64,000 nucleotides of DNA. Source: Symsagittifera roscoffensis. Taxonomy: Eukaryota; Xenacoelomorpha; Acoela; Convolutidae. Under the pieces are notes generated by a model. The model did no database searches. It had not been told where the DNA came from and was given only the letters and a program-made list of their open reading frames with translations. The stretch lies in NCBI RefSeq assembly GCF_963678635.1, contig NC_087063.1, positions 75,477,617-75,541,616 of the forward strand. The letters are read 5' to 3'. Each line of letters opens with the position of its first letter. The first letter of the stretch is position 1. Shown here piece by piece: positions 20,088-30,195 of the stretch. Both the position numbers and the translations under genes were made by a program.

Positions 20088-20841
20088 AAGCATGAAATAC
20101 ATCAAGACCGAACGAGATGATCCTTCCTGGGCTGCCCAGGAAGGACGACTACTCATTCCAGCTTCTAACCTCGACTTGATACCCGGTATGCGATCGACGG
20201 GGACGTCGATGGATATTTTTGTCCGGGGAGTGGGGGTAGGACTTACCCACACTGAAAACTTGATAATAAAAAAATTAAGAATAGCAAGAAAAACAGGAGA
20301 CTTAGAAGCAGAAACAGGCGAAGAACCTAAGAAACCTGACATAGGCAGGGTAGTTGAGTCATATTTTAACTTACCAAATGAATATTCAAGTAACATAGTA
20401 CTAACAGACAGTGATTTTATACTCACAAATAGAACATGTGCGATAGCAATCACGGCAGACATGAGTTTTAGGACAGCGTTAGCGGCAGATTTTAAGAGAG
20501 AATTTAAAAACATAGAGTTCCTGTGGAAGCAACGACCAGGAGTAGGGGGCGTAGCGGCCTTACCTCCGGCGGCGTCACAGATACCGGGAAAATACCTATG
20601 CTTCTTGGTACCGAGGGCAACGGAGAAGCAGCATGTGGACCCAGAGAACCTAGTCTTGTCCTTGACGAGGCTGAGGGACTTCCTTGTGGAGATGGACGTG
20701 AAGGAGCTGTCGCTTCCAGTGTACGATCCAAACAGAGGAAGACTGCATCCTCGGGAATTGTACGCGCTTGTACACATGATATTCTCTGATACGAATATAC
20801 AAGTATATCTACATAAGAAATATTACTTAAGTATAGGCTGA
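20065..20841 (+). CDS. Pol C-terminal macrodomain-like module (TARG1/Poa1 type)
   Basis: After a linker with DPSWAAQEGRLL, residues about 112-252 of this 258-codon stretch follow the order of an ADP-ribose-binding macrodomain: TDSDFILTNRTCAIAITADM, then AADFKREFKN (compare ADxRMGxGIAxxFKKKF), KYLCFLVPRAT, ENLVLSLTRLRDFL, VKELSLPVY, RGRLHPRELYALVHMIF and NIQVYLHKK. The G-rich loop is altered (FRTALA), and the position of the catalytic Asp in TARG1 (GLDxL) seems to be Gly (NRGRL), so hydrolase activity is doubtful while the fold may remain. The sense continues from the preceding acidic region after a 35-base deletion; the stop at 20839-20841 ends Pol. This is a family-level inference from motif order. 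Confidence 0.62.
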   Translation: MIQDVDRESMKYIKTERDDPSWAAQEGRLLIPASNLDLIPGMRSTGTSMDIFVRGVGVGLTHTENLIIKKLRIARKTGDLEAETGEEPKKPDIGRVVESYFNLPNEYSSNIVLTDSDFILTNRTCAIAITADMSFRTALAADFKREFKNIEFLWKQRPGVGGVAALPPAASQIPGKYLCFLVPRATEKQHVDPENLVLSLTRLRDFLVEMDVKELSLPVYDPNRGRLHPRELYALVHMIFSDTNIQVYLHKKYYLSIG

Positions 20842-21250
20842 GTGACGTGCGAGAGGGTGTTAGGCCAAAGACTAAGTTGTATGTAATATGTGATATGTGT
20901 GTTATATTATGTTATGTTATGTTATGTGTTAGGTTATTAAGATCATGGGTAAGTAGGGGTTAGTGACCATGAACAACTGGATGACGATCTTAGGAATAGA
21001 TCCAAGGCTTGGACTGTCCAATCTTAGGTCGAATTCCAAAATTTTAGAGACCGATTGATTTTAATAAATTTTAGGATAAATATCTTTTTATCTGGACTGT
21101 TTTTAAGCAAATTTTAACGATATATGTTAAGGTGAAACTGACAAATGTGATATTTGTGACTTCTTTTCTAGATCCTGATTGATCATTTAATTACTCACTT
21201 GAGTCAAAACCTTGGAATCGAATCGAATCAAATCAAATCTGAAGAATAGA
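20842..21250 (+). other. Spacer between Pol and polyprotein 2
   Basis: About 410 AT-rich bases without an ORF, including an irregular TTATGTTATGT run (20880-20935). The left copy has a homologous spacer (3723-4097). A splice acceptor or internal initiation signal for the second polyprotein would be expected here. ATTAATTTTAG-like and TTTCTAG trinucleotide contexts exist, but I cannot pick one. Confidence 0.6.
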
Positions 21251-21909
21251 ATGGATAACTTCAACTTGGATGAATTGATGGACCTGGCAGAGGCATATGT
21301 AGGACCAATGATAGATGCGATCTATCGTCGGCTGATCAATTGGGACTTCGCTCTGGAGGACCCAGAGGTAGTCATGTTGCTGACGCCCTGATCAACATCT
21401 TGGGGCATGACAACTGTGGGGACCGCCCCACGGAAGTCCTGTTGATGGCAGCATATGGAGAAAGGGGAGTACTAGACCGCCCGAACATGAGAGTGATGAG
21501 GTGGAGAAACGGGGCTCTCTCAGGGAGTGACTTGGCGAATGAGCCTGGACTGGGAAGTTCTAGGACCTACCAACCAGGTGAGATGCCAATGCCCTCCAAG
21601 CCCAAACCTGGGCTGACGAGAATGCATCGGGAGATGAACAGCGAGGCGACCTCGTCTGGTTCACCACTGAGAGCAGCTGTGCCACCAAAAAAGGAGAAAG
21701 TGGGACAGAAGGTTCAGACAAACCAAACCATGCAAGATCTGGATGAGATGAACGATGAACTAAAAAGTACGAAGAAGGAGCTGGACGAGATGACCAAAAG
21801 TATGCTCCAGATGGAGGAAGATCGAGACATCTGGAGAAAGTTGTTTGAAGACTGCAACAAAAAGCAGGGTCAAGAGATTGAGCGCTTGAGGCAGGACTAC
21901 AAAGAGTAA
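21251..21909 (+). pseudogene. Polyprotein 2, N-terminal segment A
   Basis: ATG at 21251 starts MDNFNLDELMDLAEA. A one-base loss near 21387 shifts the phase; the left copy (3138-3722) is open through this point. The middle has the conserved block LLMAAYGERGVLDRPNMRVMRWRNGALSGSDLANEPG. The end is a coiled coil of E, K, D and M heptads (about 21730-21905). TAA at 21907-21909 separates it from segment B in the same phase; the left copy has CGA there, so A and B were continuous. Function unknown. Confidence 0.78.
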
Positions 21910-21918
21910 TCGGAACAG

Positions 21919-23748
21919 ATGGCGTTGACAACGGCCGTGGAGAAAGTGATACCTGCAAGGGATATTCCTCGTGGGCAGTCCCCGATGGAGCTCTTGACGC
22001 CTCGAGAAATGAGTCAAACAACGGAGACACGGCTCCCAGCAGAGACAAATCGAGTAACAATCCCGGATCCTAGTGACACCTTGGGTGACCCCGTCGTGGA
22101 ACAGACAGTGAGGAAGCTGATAGAGACAGCTGGGCGACTGGTCGATAACAAGAATGCGCGAGGTTCCGGGGTGACTGCACCCTATGGAACGATTGACGAC
22201 ACGGGCAGAGTACGACTCTCCCAGACCGTGATCAGACAGGGGATAAGTGACGTGACACCACTCATGGGGAGCTCGAGGGCCCCAGAGAGAAGAATACGGA
22301 AGATGCCAGCGAAGAAAGTGTGTCGCATAATAGACGTGCAAAAGAATAATCAATTGAAATATAATTTCACGGGAGTTCCGGAGACAGATCCGAGAGCTTG
22401 CTTCAATCGAGCGACTTGGAGCCCGGCAGTAAACCTGCAGCAACCACCACTCGGGACATCTCATCTGATACTGGGAGACAGCTTGGTCAGAGTGCTGTCG
22501 AATTTGAGGACCTCGTGGGTCACCACGGTGATGGCCTTTGGAGGCGCGACGATAGCCCAGTTATATCGAATGGTGGAACTGATGAATCCAGGGAGGATCC
22601 CCAATGTGATGATCTTAGTTGGGACGAATGACATCTCCAGAGGTTCAGATGAGCAGGAAGCACTATGGGAGTCAATGATGGTGTGTTTGTTTACTACCCT
22701 CTGGCAGAAATTCAATTGCGCGGTACTGACCGTTTGCACTGTGCCAATGAATACGAGAAGCCTGACAGCATTAGGAAGAAGGCACAACGAGGGAGTCGTC
22801 AGGTGGAATAACATCTTGAGGAACCTCGCAAGTCGGAACGCCGGAAGAATGATCCTCATGGACATCGAACATGAGTTGAGAGCTATGGATCAGGCCAGAT
22901 TGACCACGGACGGCATCCACTTCGACAATATCGAAGGACAAGCTTGGTTGAATCGAGTCTTTCAAGAGCGGTTGGACGAACTAGAGGCGGAACTCTTTGA
23001 CACAGGAGTGCTGAAGGAAGAAGGAACAGCGAGTGACACGGTGATTACCACCTTTGTGCCTCCTAGCCTGGAAACACGCTTGGGTACGGTCCCGGCCGTC
23101 ACGAACTACAGGCAGCAAAGCTCCAGCGAACCAGGTCAGAGGACAGACGTACAAGATCGATTGGGAGAAGCGCCGATGAGGAGGACCATCCATCCTAGGA
23201 GAAGAATAGGACCTGTCAACCCAATCGAAGAGACAGCCGGCACGTCTAGATCGGACACTAGATCGGACACTAGATCGGAGACGACAAGTACCAGTCGAGA
23301 GGAGAGACGTCCGAGCAGAGACTCGTTGATGTGGTCAAGACCCATACCGTCTCCCTGGCATATATACAAAGACGAGCTAACGAAGCTGGATCTCCAGAGG
23401 GTAAGCTTCATCGAAGATGCGAGGAGGATGCTGAATGGAGCGACGCTATCCGTCAGCAGATTGTACTCGATAACCGGCGTAGACTGGTTGATAGCCGCTA
23501 ACATAAATTTCAGCTCCACGACGGCCTTGAGATTTGCTGACTTAGAGGGACTGCTCTTTAACAACACGATGGGACCAGTGAATGCGAGACCATTGCAAGA
23601 TGTGAGGCTGAATCATGATGAGGGGAATCGTGAAGAGAGACCAGGAAGATTCCTAACGACGAGAGTGCCGATTGGACAACACGTGAAGATATTCAGGCAG
23701 CTGACGACACCCCCTGGTCATGTGAAGGAGAGAGTATACCAAAACTAG
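21919..23748 (+). CDS. Polyprotein 2, segment B with SGNH/GDSL hydrolase domain
   Basis: Within 609 codons, residues about 178-350 contain the ordered blocks of the SGNH superfamily: block I LILGDSLVRVL (GDS at 186-188, Ser nucleophile), block II FGGATIAQL (Gly 208/209), block III ILVGTNDISRG (GTND 235-238, Asn of the oxyanion hole) and block V DGIHF (331-335, catalytic Asp/His pair). All four catalytic positions appear intact. Predicted chemistry is ester hydrolysis (an esterase or deacylase); the substrate is unknown. Esterase domains of this fold are established in ORF1 of CR1-like LINEs, but I know of no standard place for them in Ty3/Gypsy elements. The C-terminal 250 residues are basic and S/T/R-rich, then hold LQRVSFIEDARRML and STTALRFADLEG. 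The frame ends at 23748, while coding sense continues in another phase. Confidence 0.85.
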   Translation: MALTTAVEKVIPARDIPRGQSPMELLTPREMSQTTETRLPAETNRVTIPDPSDTLGDPVVEQTVRKLIETAGRLVDNKNARGSGVTAPYGTIDDTGRVRLSQTVIRQGISDVTPLMGSSRAPERRIRKMPAKKVCRIIDVQKNNQLKYNFTGVPETDPRACFNRATWSPAVNLQQPPLGTSHLILGDSLVRVLSNLRTSWVTTVMAFGGATIAQLYRMVELMNPGRIPNVMILVGTNDISRGSDEQEALWESMMVCLFTTLWQKFNCAVLTVCTVPMNTRSLTALGRRHNEGVVRWNNILRNLASRNAGRMILMDIEHELRAMDQARLTTDGIHFDNIEGQAWLNRVFQERLDELEAELFDTGVLKEEGTASDTVITTFVPPSLETRLGTVPAVTNYRQQSSSEPGQRTDVQDRLGEAPMRRTIHPRRRIGPVNPIEETAGTSRSDTRSDTRSETTSTSREERRPSRDSLMWSRPIPSPWHIYKDELTKLDLQRVSFIEDARRMLNGATLSVSRLYSITGVDWLIAANINFSSTTALRFADLEGLLFNNTMGPVNARPLQDVRLNHDEGNREERPGRFLTTRVPIGQHVKIFRQLTTPPGHVKERVYQN

Positions 23749-23783
23749 TCAATCAAGATGGTGATGCCCAAAGATATGGCGGA

Positions 23784-24902
23784 TTGAAAGCAATAAAGAA
23801 AGATGAGACCATCTTCGCCGCCTATGACAAAGCAGAAATGAGGAAGGCCAAGATTATGGTAGTAGCGAATTCAGAGTTCGTGTACACCTCCAAGTCTCTG
23901 TTTTGGCCCGACGTCATAATGTTGGCAGCGGTCGACCTGGACCTACTGCAATCGATATCTCTGGCTATAGGGGTACAAAAGCAGACGGACATGAACCCAA
24001 TTACGATTGTGTTTGCTGGCATCAATGACCATCTACACAGTAGAGGTTTTCTGAGCAGACTCAGAGATCCTACAACGGCAGAGAACGCTGTATGGCCCGC
24101 GATAAAAGATATCCTTGAGTCGATGGGTGAAGTGGTGGATGCGGCGAAGGAGGGGTCATTCGCCAAAGTGACACTGAGAGTAGTATTCGCGTTGTCTCCG
24201 GGATATGCACATCTCCCGGATGGACTGAAATTTGTGTATGCGATTGTGGCCTTACTTTCGGAAGGAAAATATGATGTGATCATATCAGCCCCAAATCGCA
24301 TGATAGAGATGGAGAACCTGAGGCCACTCAGAGCTGAACTACCTGCAGTGTGGTCAGATATCTCAAACGCGATGAGAGGATTGAAGGACTATGCGCTACA
24401 CATGCTAGTGTTGGACGAGGTGCTGGGTTTGGAACTGTCCAATTTCAGTCGAGAGCTCAAACTGAAACCGGGAATAGATGACGACCATCGAGTGATCGCG
24501 GCGATGTCCAATGACTTATGGTTCCGAGCAATGGAAGTTGCAGGTGAGGACACAAGAAGGAAAAATTCACTAAAGACGAGAGCTCACTTGGAGGCGATGG
24601 TTCTGAGAACCAAGCCGGAAGCCAACCAGTGGCTACACCTGAACCCTAGAGTAGCGGCATTGGGTGCAGATGCTTTTGAGCAAGGCCCCGTGATGATCAC
24701 AAAGATACATGCCTACTTGTTGAAGGAGGTGAACCTGGCGGAAAATGCCGGAGAAAAGACCGCTGAATTTGTGAACAGAATGTGTCAGATTACTCTGGAA
24801 ACCTTCTGGACCCAGGAAGTGAAGGGACAGGAGGGCTTTGAACGGACAGACAGCATGTTGGAAGGGTTGGGAGCCGGATGGACCGCGTCCTTCTTGGCAT
24901 GA
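23784..24902 (+). CDS. Polyprotein 2, segment C (possible second, divergent SGNH-like fold)
   Basis: Sense coding extends upstream of 23784 to about 23745 in this phase (LVNQDGDAQRYGG), so segment B runs into it through a one-base phase change. Blocks resembling an SGNH fold appear in order: KIMVVANSEFV, ITIVFAGINDHLHSRG and GYAHLPDGLKF, but the block I GDS is replaced by ANSE and the last His is not in DxxH spacing. The remainder (LRAELPAVWSDISNAMRG, HRVIAAMSNDLWF, HLNPRVAALGADAFEQG) is unfamiliar. TGA 24900-24902 interrupts the frame, which continues in the same phase into segment D. Confidence 0.6.
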   Translation: MKAIKKDETIFAAYDKAEMRKAKIMVVANSEFVYTSKSLFWPDVIMLAAVDLDLLQSISLAIGVQKQTDMNPITIVFAGINDHLHSRGFLSRLRDPTTAENAVWPAIKDILESMGEVVDAAKEGSFAKVTLRVVFALSPGYAHLPDGLKFVYAIVALLSEGKYDVIISAPNRMIEMENLRPLRAELPAVWSDISNAMRGLKDYALHMLVLDEVLGLELSNFSRELKLKPGIDDDHRVIAAMSNDLWFRAMEVAGEDTRRKNSLKTRAHLEAMVLRTKPEANQWLHLNPRVAALGADAFEQGPVMITKIHAYLLKEVNLAENAGEKTAEFVNRMCQITLETFWTQEVKGQEGFERTDSMLEGLGAGWTASFLA

Positions 24903-26132
24903 GTTTATCCGAAAGTCTCGCACTACTTGATAAAAGAATTCCTCCAAGCAGTAGTGGAAGTATCGATAGTGGAACTAATAGCCTTGTTCGTGACATTTGG
25001 AGCAGAGAGTTTCGTGAAGGGACCGGCGATACTGCTCACCGATGGAATCCAGAACCTGCGGCTAGACGGACTTCTGACATTGATTGCAATTACCCACGGA
25101 AACTTGGGAGGACTGATGAAACTGGCACGTTGTCCAGAGAAGATGAGAGAGAGAGTGAGGAACTTGGATATGAAGAAATCCACGGACTCGTGGAACAAGA
25201 TAAGAGACCTGAGACACACTCTTATCCTGTATCTCTTACAACAAAATCGCTTTGGAACGGGAGAAGACGAGACGATTGAAAGAGAGGAAGATGTTAGACG
25301 ACATGTTGGAGGCATGCCGCTGTTAACCGATCTGAGCTTGGCTATGAGAACCGATCCCTTGGCGCTGATCAGAGGAGTCACGGAGTTCGTGACAGTGATC
25401 TATGGACCAGCAGTCACGTTTGCTTTCCCTGACGTTAAAGTGGAAGCATATAGGATGTCGGTGCTGCACCTGAACCTCATATCAGCAGTGGACGGTAGTA
25501 CACTGAACTGGTGTGAACAGCACACATTGCGGGAGCTCATGAGTGAGGATCTGTTATTTACGAAGATATCGGAGCCAGAGATGACAGTCATCAATTTTGA
25601 CGACCACTTCCGTGATCGCATGGGAGAAGTAGAAAGAGGACACATTGAAGTGTTTCCGAGGCTTTGGAATCTGAGACCCTATGATAAAACGAATGGTGAA
25701 ATAATCAGAGTCCCTCGTCTCACTGCAGCATATCACAAAGTGAGAGAAGAGACGAAGGACTGGGGCGATTACAAGAAGCTGCCGGAGGCAATCCCTGAAT
25801 TCCCTCTGATAAGAAGGATGTTGCTCGGGGCAGGCTCCCTGGTACAAACTCCTAGATTGAGAGCATTCGAAACCAATGAAAGGAGAGTAGGGAATTTCGT
25901 GGGAACGATGGATCCATACTTTGTAGGGAGAAATGCCGGCGTGTTACAATACACACGATTTGCATATACGGATCAAACAACGAGAAGGCGAATAAGCAAC
26001 GCCGCGACTCCCAAGGCTGGAAGATTTGATGAGGAATGGAAGGGATTAGGCTTAGCTCCGATGAGGATGAGAGGCAGGACCGAACTGCCTGAAGCCTCAT
26101 TAATCCTGACTAGTGTAAAACAGGAGATGTAA
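24903..26132 (+). pseudogene. Polyprotein 2, segment D
   Basis: This continues segment C in the same phase after TGA 24900. Conserved-looking stretches are FVKGPAILLTDGIQNLRLDG, THGNLGGLMKLARCPEKMR, RGVTEFVTVIYGPAVTFAFP, NFDDHFRDRMGEVERGHIEV and RAFETNERRVGNFVGTMDP. I do not recognise a family and see no signal peptide or clear membrane span. TAA at 26130-26132 again interrupts an otherwise continuous frame. A piece of its start is present, inverted, in the left copy at 1340-1600. Confidence 0.65.
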
Positions 26133-26831
26133 GTGGGAGGAATACTGCAGACGAGAACCTTCCTAGCACCCTTCGGCTGCGAAGAAATCAAAGTGGTCCA
26201 TGGAGAAGAGGAAGGTAGATCGGCCGGTACATTGCTCATACCGAGATTCCCGGAAGAAGCCGACAATGATGAAAAAGGACCATCGAGCTCGAACAAGGAT
26301 AAGTCAGAAGGAGATGACGGACAGGGAGGAAGCCGTCAAACCGAAGAACCCATGCAACAAGATCAAGCTGGTGGGGAAGACGACAGGGCATCGACAGGAG
26401 GAACATCCAGCCTAGATTTCAAAATCTTCAGTGATCTTGAGAACAATGCAGATACGTTGGAAACGACTGAGCCAGCGGATGAAGGCATCTCGACACTGGA
26501 GCCTCCGTCAGCCTTTATGGAAATGAAACGGAATTTGCCGGAGAGCAGCTCTCCTGGCAATTCAAGAAATAACGACCAAAGAATCCTCATGGAATCACCT
26601 AGAAGAAGAAGAATAGAGGCCTCAGCCAGAGTACCTTTCTTGGGAACGCTGCCCGAAGAAGAATGGGAAGTACATCACCGAGACCACGAGAGTAGGACGG
26701 GATGCAAATTGGACAGAGTGGCGTTTATGGAAGAAGTCTGGACCCAGTCTGGACCCAGTGATTCAAAGCTATGGGACCCAGTCCATTCTGAAAACGGGTC
26801 TCAACCAACCCTTGATGAGGGAAGTCCTTGA
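26133..26831 (+). pseudogene. Polyprotein 2, segment E (acidic low-complexity linker)
   Basis: It continues segment D in phase after the TAA (VGGILQTRTFLAPFGC EEIKVVHGEEEGR). It becomes hydrophilic and disordered, with long runs rich in E, D, S, Q and P. Near 26737-26758 an 11-base unit (TCTGGACCCAG) is present twice in tandem, close to where the coding sense moves to the phase of the next entry. Confidence 0.6.
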
Positions 26832-27747
26832 CAAGCTTGATGATTGTGAAGGGAGACTGAGTGAGTTGTTGATCGACTCGGCCACTGATGAAAATGAAGC
26901 GAATTCTCCCATTAAGATGACACCGCAGGATGATAAAGGAGAGGTGGTGTATCTGTCAAGAACCAGGAGAGGGACGATGCGATCAAAATTGGTGATTGAT
27001 AAAATAAATGCGATGAAAATGAAGTTGCGCAGCAGAGTGATACCGAGGAGAGTCGGAAAGACGAAGGTGGATTCGGAGATATCGATGAAAACTGTTAACT
27101 CAGCGAAAAGGAAACGAGTCGAGGAAGTCATGGATTTGGGGCAAGGTGATTATCAATTGTCTGGCACAGATAGAATATTAACCGATATAGCGATGGTGCC
27201 ACCCATTCTCATGGCAGGGATAAAGTCAACCGGTTATAAATCCAAAAGGAGTGACCGCACTCGGACTGGAGCAACGTTAGAAATGGAAATACTCAGCCAA
27301 TGTGGAGAGAGCAACATGAGGGATTTCAAGCCATCTCCCATGAATCATGGAAAGGGAAGTGTCGCAGGACAACTAATACCAGTGGAATATAACCGACTAA
27401 CAGTGTCGGAGACTGTATCAGTAGATGAACCCACCGGTGGATACATGGAGATGTCAGAATACCGAAACTCGGCTAGAGGGTATATGATGGCCCTGGAAGA
27501 TGAAAAAGCCATGGAGGGTTATCTGGAAACGAGGTTGCAAGGCACCACCCTCAAGCAGAAGGCGTACGGGACTTTAGCGTCGTCTGACATACAGGCAGAA
27601 ACGATGGAGCAGTTGGTGAGCCTTCCATGGAAAGCAGTAGTATTAAGGTATTTCGAAGAAGAAATGAGGACTACGCCAAAAATACATGCTCTCGTGGCAG
27701 TACCTTACGTAAGAACAAGTTACAACTCAGGTTCGCCTGGTGCATGA
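26758..27747 (+). pseudogene. Polyprotein 2, segment F
   Basis: An open stretch of 329 codons in a new phase. It is basic in its first third (TRRGTMRSKLVIDKINAMKM, AKRKRVEEV) and ends with AMEGYLETRLQGTTLKQKAYG and LPWKAVVLRYFEEEMRT. No recognised domain. After VRTSYNSGSPGA the frame closes at 27745-27747 and sense continues in another phase with LRFAWCMMGLTREEYD, so a one-base change near 27725 is likely. Confidence 0.55.
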
Positions 27748-28722
27748 TGGGACTGACTCGCGAGGAATATGATTCAGAAGAAAGGAAGAGGTCAAAAGAG
27801 GAGAAGGTTTTCCTTATGACGAACCTGAGGGATCTGATAGTCCAAGAGGGAGCAGCAGTGGCGTGTGCGAAGCGGAGAGACGCTCTCTGTTTCATTCGAT
27901 TTCTGATAGAGCAGATCTCAGTACCTGCATTGAACACTTGTGTTAAGATGTTGAGGAAGGCGATGAGCGAGCGAAAGCCTTATTCTTGCTAGCACTGCTG
28001 GATATGCAGCAAAGTAAACCGATGAGGGTGAACATGAAAGAACCCGAGGAATTAGAACCCATGATAAAGATAGACGAAATCAGGAGATTCTCAAACAAGG
28101 AGCTGAGACTCGCTAAAGAATCAATGGGGGCATTGCCGAAATCCAGTGAATACTGTGGACCGATCAAGAAGAAATCGTATAGCTACGTATCCGGGATCAT
28201 AGGGATAGCGTACAACCCTTTCCTGAGTGACGACATACGCGATTGCTTCTTCGATTACGAGCAGGCGGTGTTACTAAGATTCTGGACGTCCAGAATTGTA
28301 ACGATTAAAAGCGTTAACAATCCACAAGCCAAATTGGGACTGGTCTTGGAAGAAGAGGTGACTGCACCTTCAGTTAGTTTGGGTTGGGATTCTCAGATGA
28401 TTTACTGAGAACGAGCTTGATGGCAGTGTGGGAATTGATGAGGCCATCATGGTGTCCTAGTCCCAACGCTGACTCGATATTGCGAGCGACACAAGACGTG
28501 CAGAGGGAACTGAATGCAGACTGTAACCTGCGTGACCTCAACATCATAAATAATGTGATGATAACGGCCTCTAAGAGCAACGGAGAAGATAAAGTGGAGT
28601 TGCCTGGCTGGGGACCAGAAGACTGGGTCAAACCTGGTAGCTGTCTGGCGGAAGTCTGTGGACTGGAGGGTCACGTTTGTGGAGGTCTGGACTGTGTGAA
28701 GACCCTGGAGAAACAACACTAG
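27730..28722 (+). pseudogene. Polyprotein 2, segment G, in three phases
   Basis: Coding sense runs in one phase to 27992 (EEKVFLMTNLRDLIVQEG, VALCFIRFLIEQISVPAL-like), in a second from 27986 to about 28380 (SYVSGIIGIAYNPFLSDDIR, DYEQAVLLRFWTSRIV), and in a third from about 28384 to the TAG at 28720-28722 (MAVWELMRPSWCP, LPGWGPEDWVKPGS). Each change needs only a one-base indel. No family recognised. Confidence 0.5.
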
Positions 28723-28725
28723 CAA

Positions 28726-30195
28726 TTGACGGTATTGTTTGGAAACGTAGTGATGAAAGCAAGAACAGAAACGGAACTGATAGCAGATTGCCATGGAGGA
28801 ACCGAGGTGAATCTAGTGACTGCGCTAGGATTCTACAGCATGTTTGGTTCTTTAGAATCACTATTGACTCTAGAACAGAAACATGAGATGGTCACAGCCA
28901 TCAGTGTAGAGGTATTCCCAGGAGTTCTGAAGACTGAGCAGAAATACATAGGAAAATGGAGGGAAGCAATCGAAACGGAAATGAACATTAGACACAGTGA
29001 GACTTATTGTAGACCATCAGGAGCACGATATTTGGTGGGTTCAACATTGGCTCCAATGTGCAAGAGCAGATACCCTGTAAATTTCGTGGCTGTGGACGTA
29101 AAGAGTACGAGAACGATCGTGGATCAAGCCTTCTGAGTGCCGAAGTGTGTGAGACTGGCGAGAATGTCCAAGAAGTCTTACGAGTTGCTATGTAAGATGT
29201 TCTCAGCAGTTCCAGAGAGAACCAAGGAAGAATTGGAGTCAATACTAGGAAAGAAGTTCATGGGATATGTGAGCGGGAACTTCAGTGACTTTGAGAGACA
29301 GAAACAGAGAGGATCAACTGTCACAGGTTACAACGCAGTAGATGAGAATAATGAAGTCCACCGAGTGATGATGGAAGTGAAACCATTACTGGAAGCTTCG
29401 GGAAAACGTAATTGGAGGAGCATCATGTTGACACATGACGAGTTTCCTTGCCACTGCTTGCTGGAGACCTGGTGGTATCCCAAGCGTAGTAATCTGATGT
29501 TGATCTGGGACTCTGGAGAGCTGCTCTCCATGGGTTTACCAGATTCATCACAGCCCATAATAATAGTGATAGTGGGAGTTATGATGGCGATACGATGGCT
29601 GGAAGCTCATGTGAGAGAAAATAATAGACAGGAGGCACCGACGAAAGAACAGTTGCGGAAATTAGATTGTCTAAAAGACTTAGATCTTTTTGAGACAATG
29701 TGCAAAATTCTAAACATTCCGATGGAAGTGAAGAAGATATGGGCGAGAAGACGATTGATGCCATGGTTCAGAGCTAACATGACTGCATGGTTGTACGAAT
29801 ATGCGAAAAAGCATATGTCAAAGCACGGCAGGGTGTACAGTGAATATCAGCTAGACATTGGAACAGGAGCTTTCAAGCGAGCTCTCGTGACTCATCGGAA
29901 TGCAGTGACCACCGCTGTGAAAAGAATTTCCAGGACGAGTGAACGTAGTGGAAAGGAGAAGGCAGAGATGTTAAAGGAAGATTTGGAGAGAAACGTGACG
30001 TTGTGTCTCCACAACAGCTTCTGCAGGAACGGAGATTCTAACGTGGATCCCCTACCTTGTTGCAAACAAAGGGTAGAAGAGCAGAAGTGTTGGAGGACGG
30101 CTTCCAGCAGCGTCAAGATAGCTAACGACGTGTTGCAGGATACGGAGACTGAGAGTGCAGAGTCAGTATCACAGGAGGAAGAAATGGAACATTGA
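28726..30195 (+). pseudogene. Polyprotein 2, C-terminal segment H
   Basis: It continues segment G in the same phase after TAG 28720 and has one more in-frame stop, TGA 29134-29136, before its real end at 30193-30195. Notable stretches are TALGFYSMFGSLESLLTLEQ, LLETWWYPKRSNLMLIWDSG, a hydrophobic run IIIVIVGVMMAIRWL (about 29560-29605) and a C-terminal Cys-rich basic region (CLHNSFCRNG, PLPCCKQRVEEQKC) before an acidic tail. The hydrophobic run is short for a membrane span. No envelope-like features (signal peptide, fusion peptide, cleavage site) are evident. Confidence 0.55.

Noticed and set aside
20070-20777. Minus-strand ORF of 235 codons across the Pol C-terminus
   Set aside because: It is antisense to the macrodomain-like coding region, which has family motifs; the antisense has none.
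28726-30195. Envelope glycoprotein of an endogenous retrovirus
   Set aside because: No signal peptide, furin-type site, fusion peptide or convincing membrane anchor; only one short hydrophobic run.
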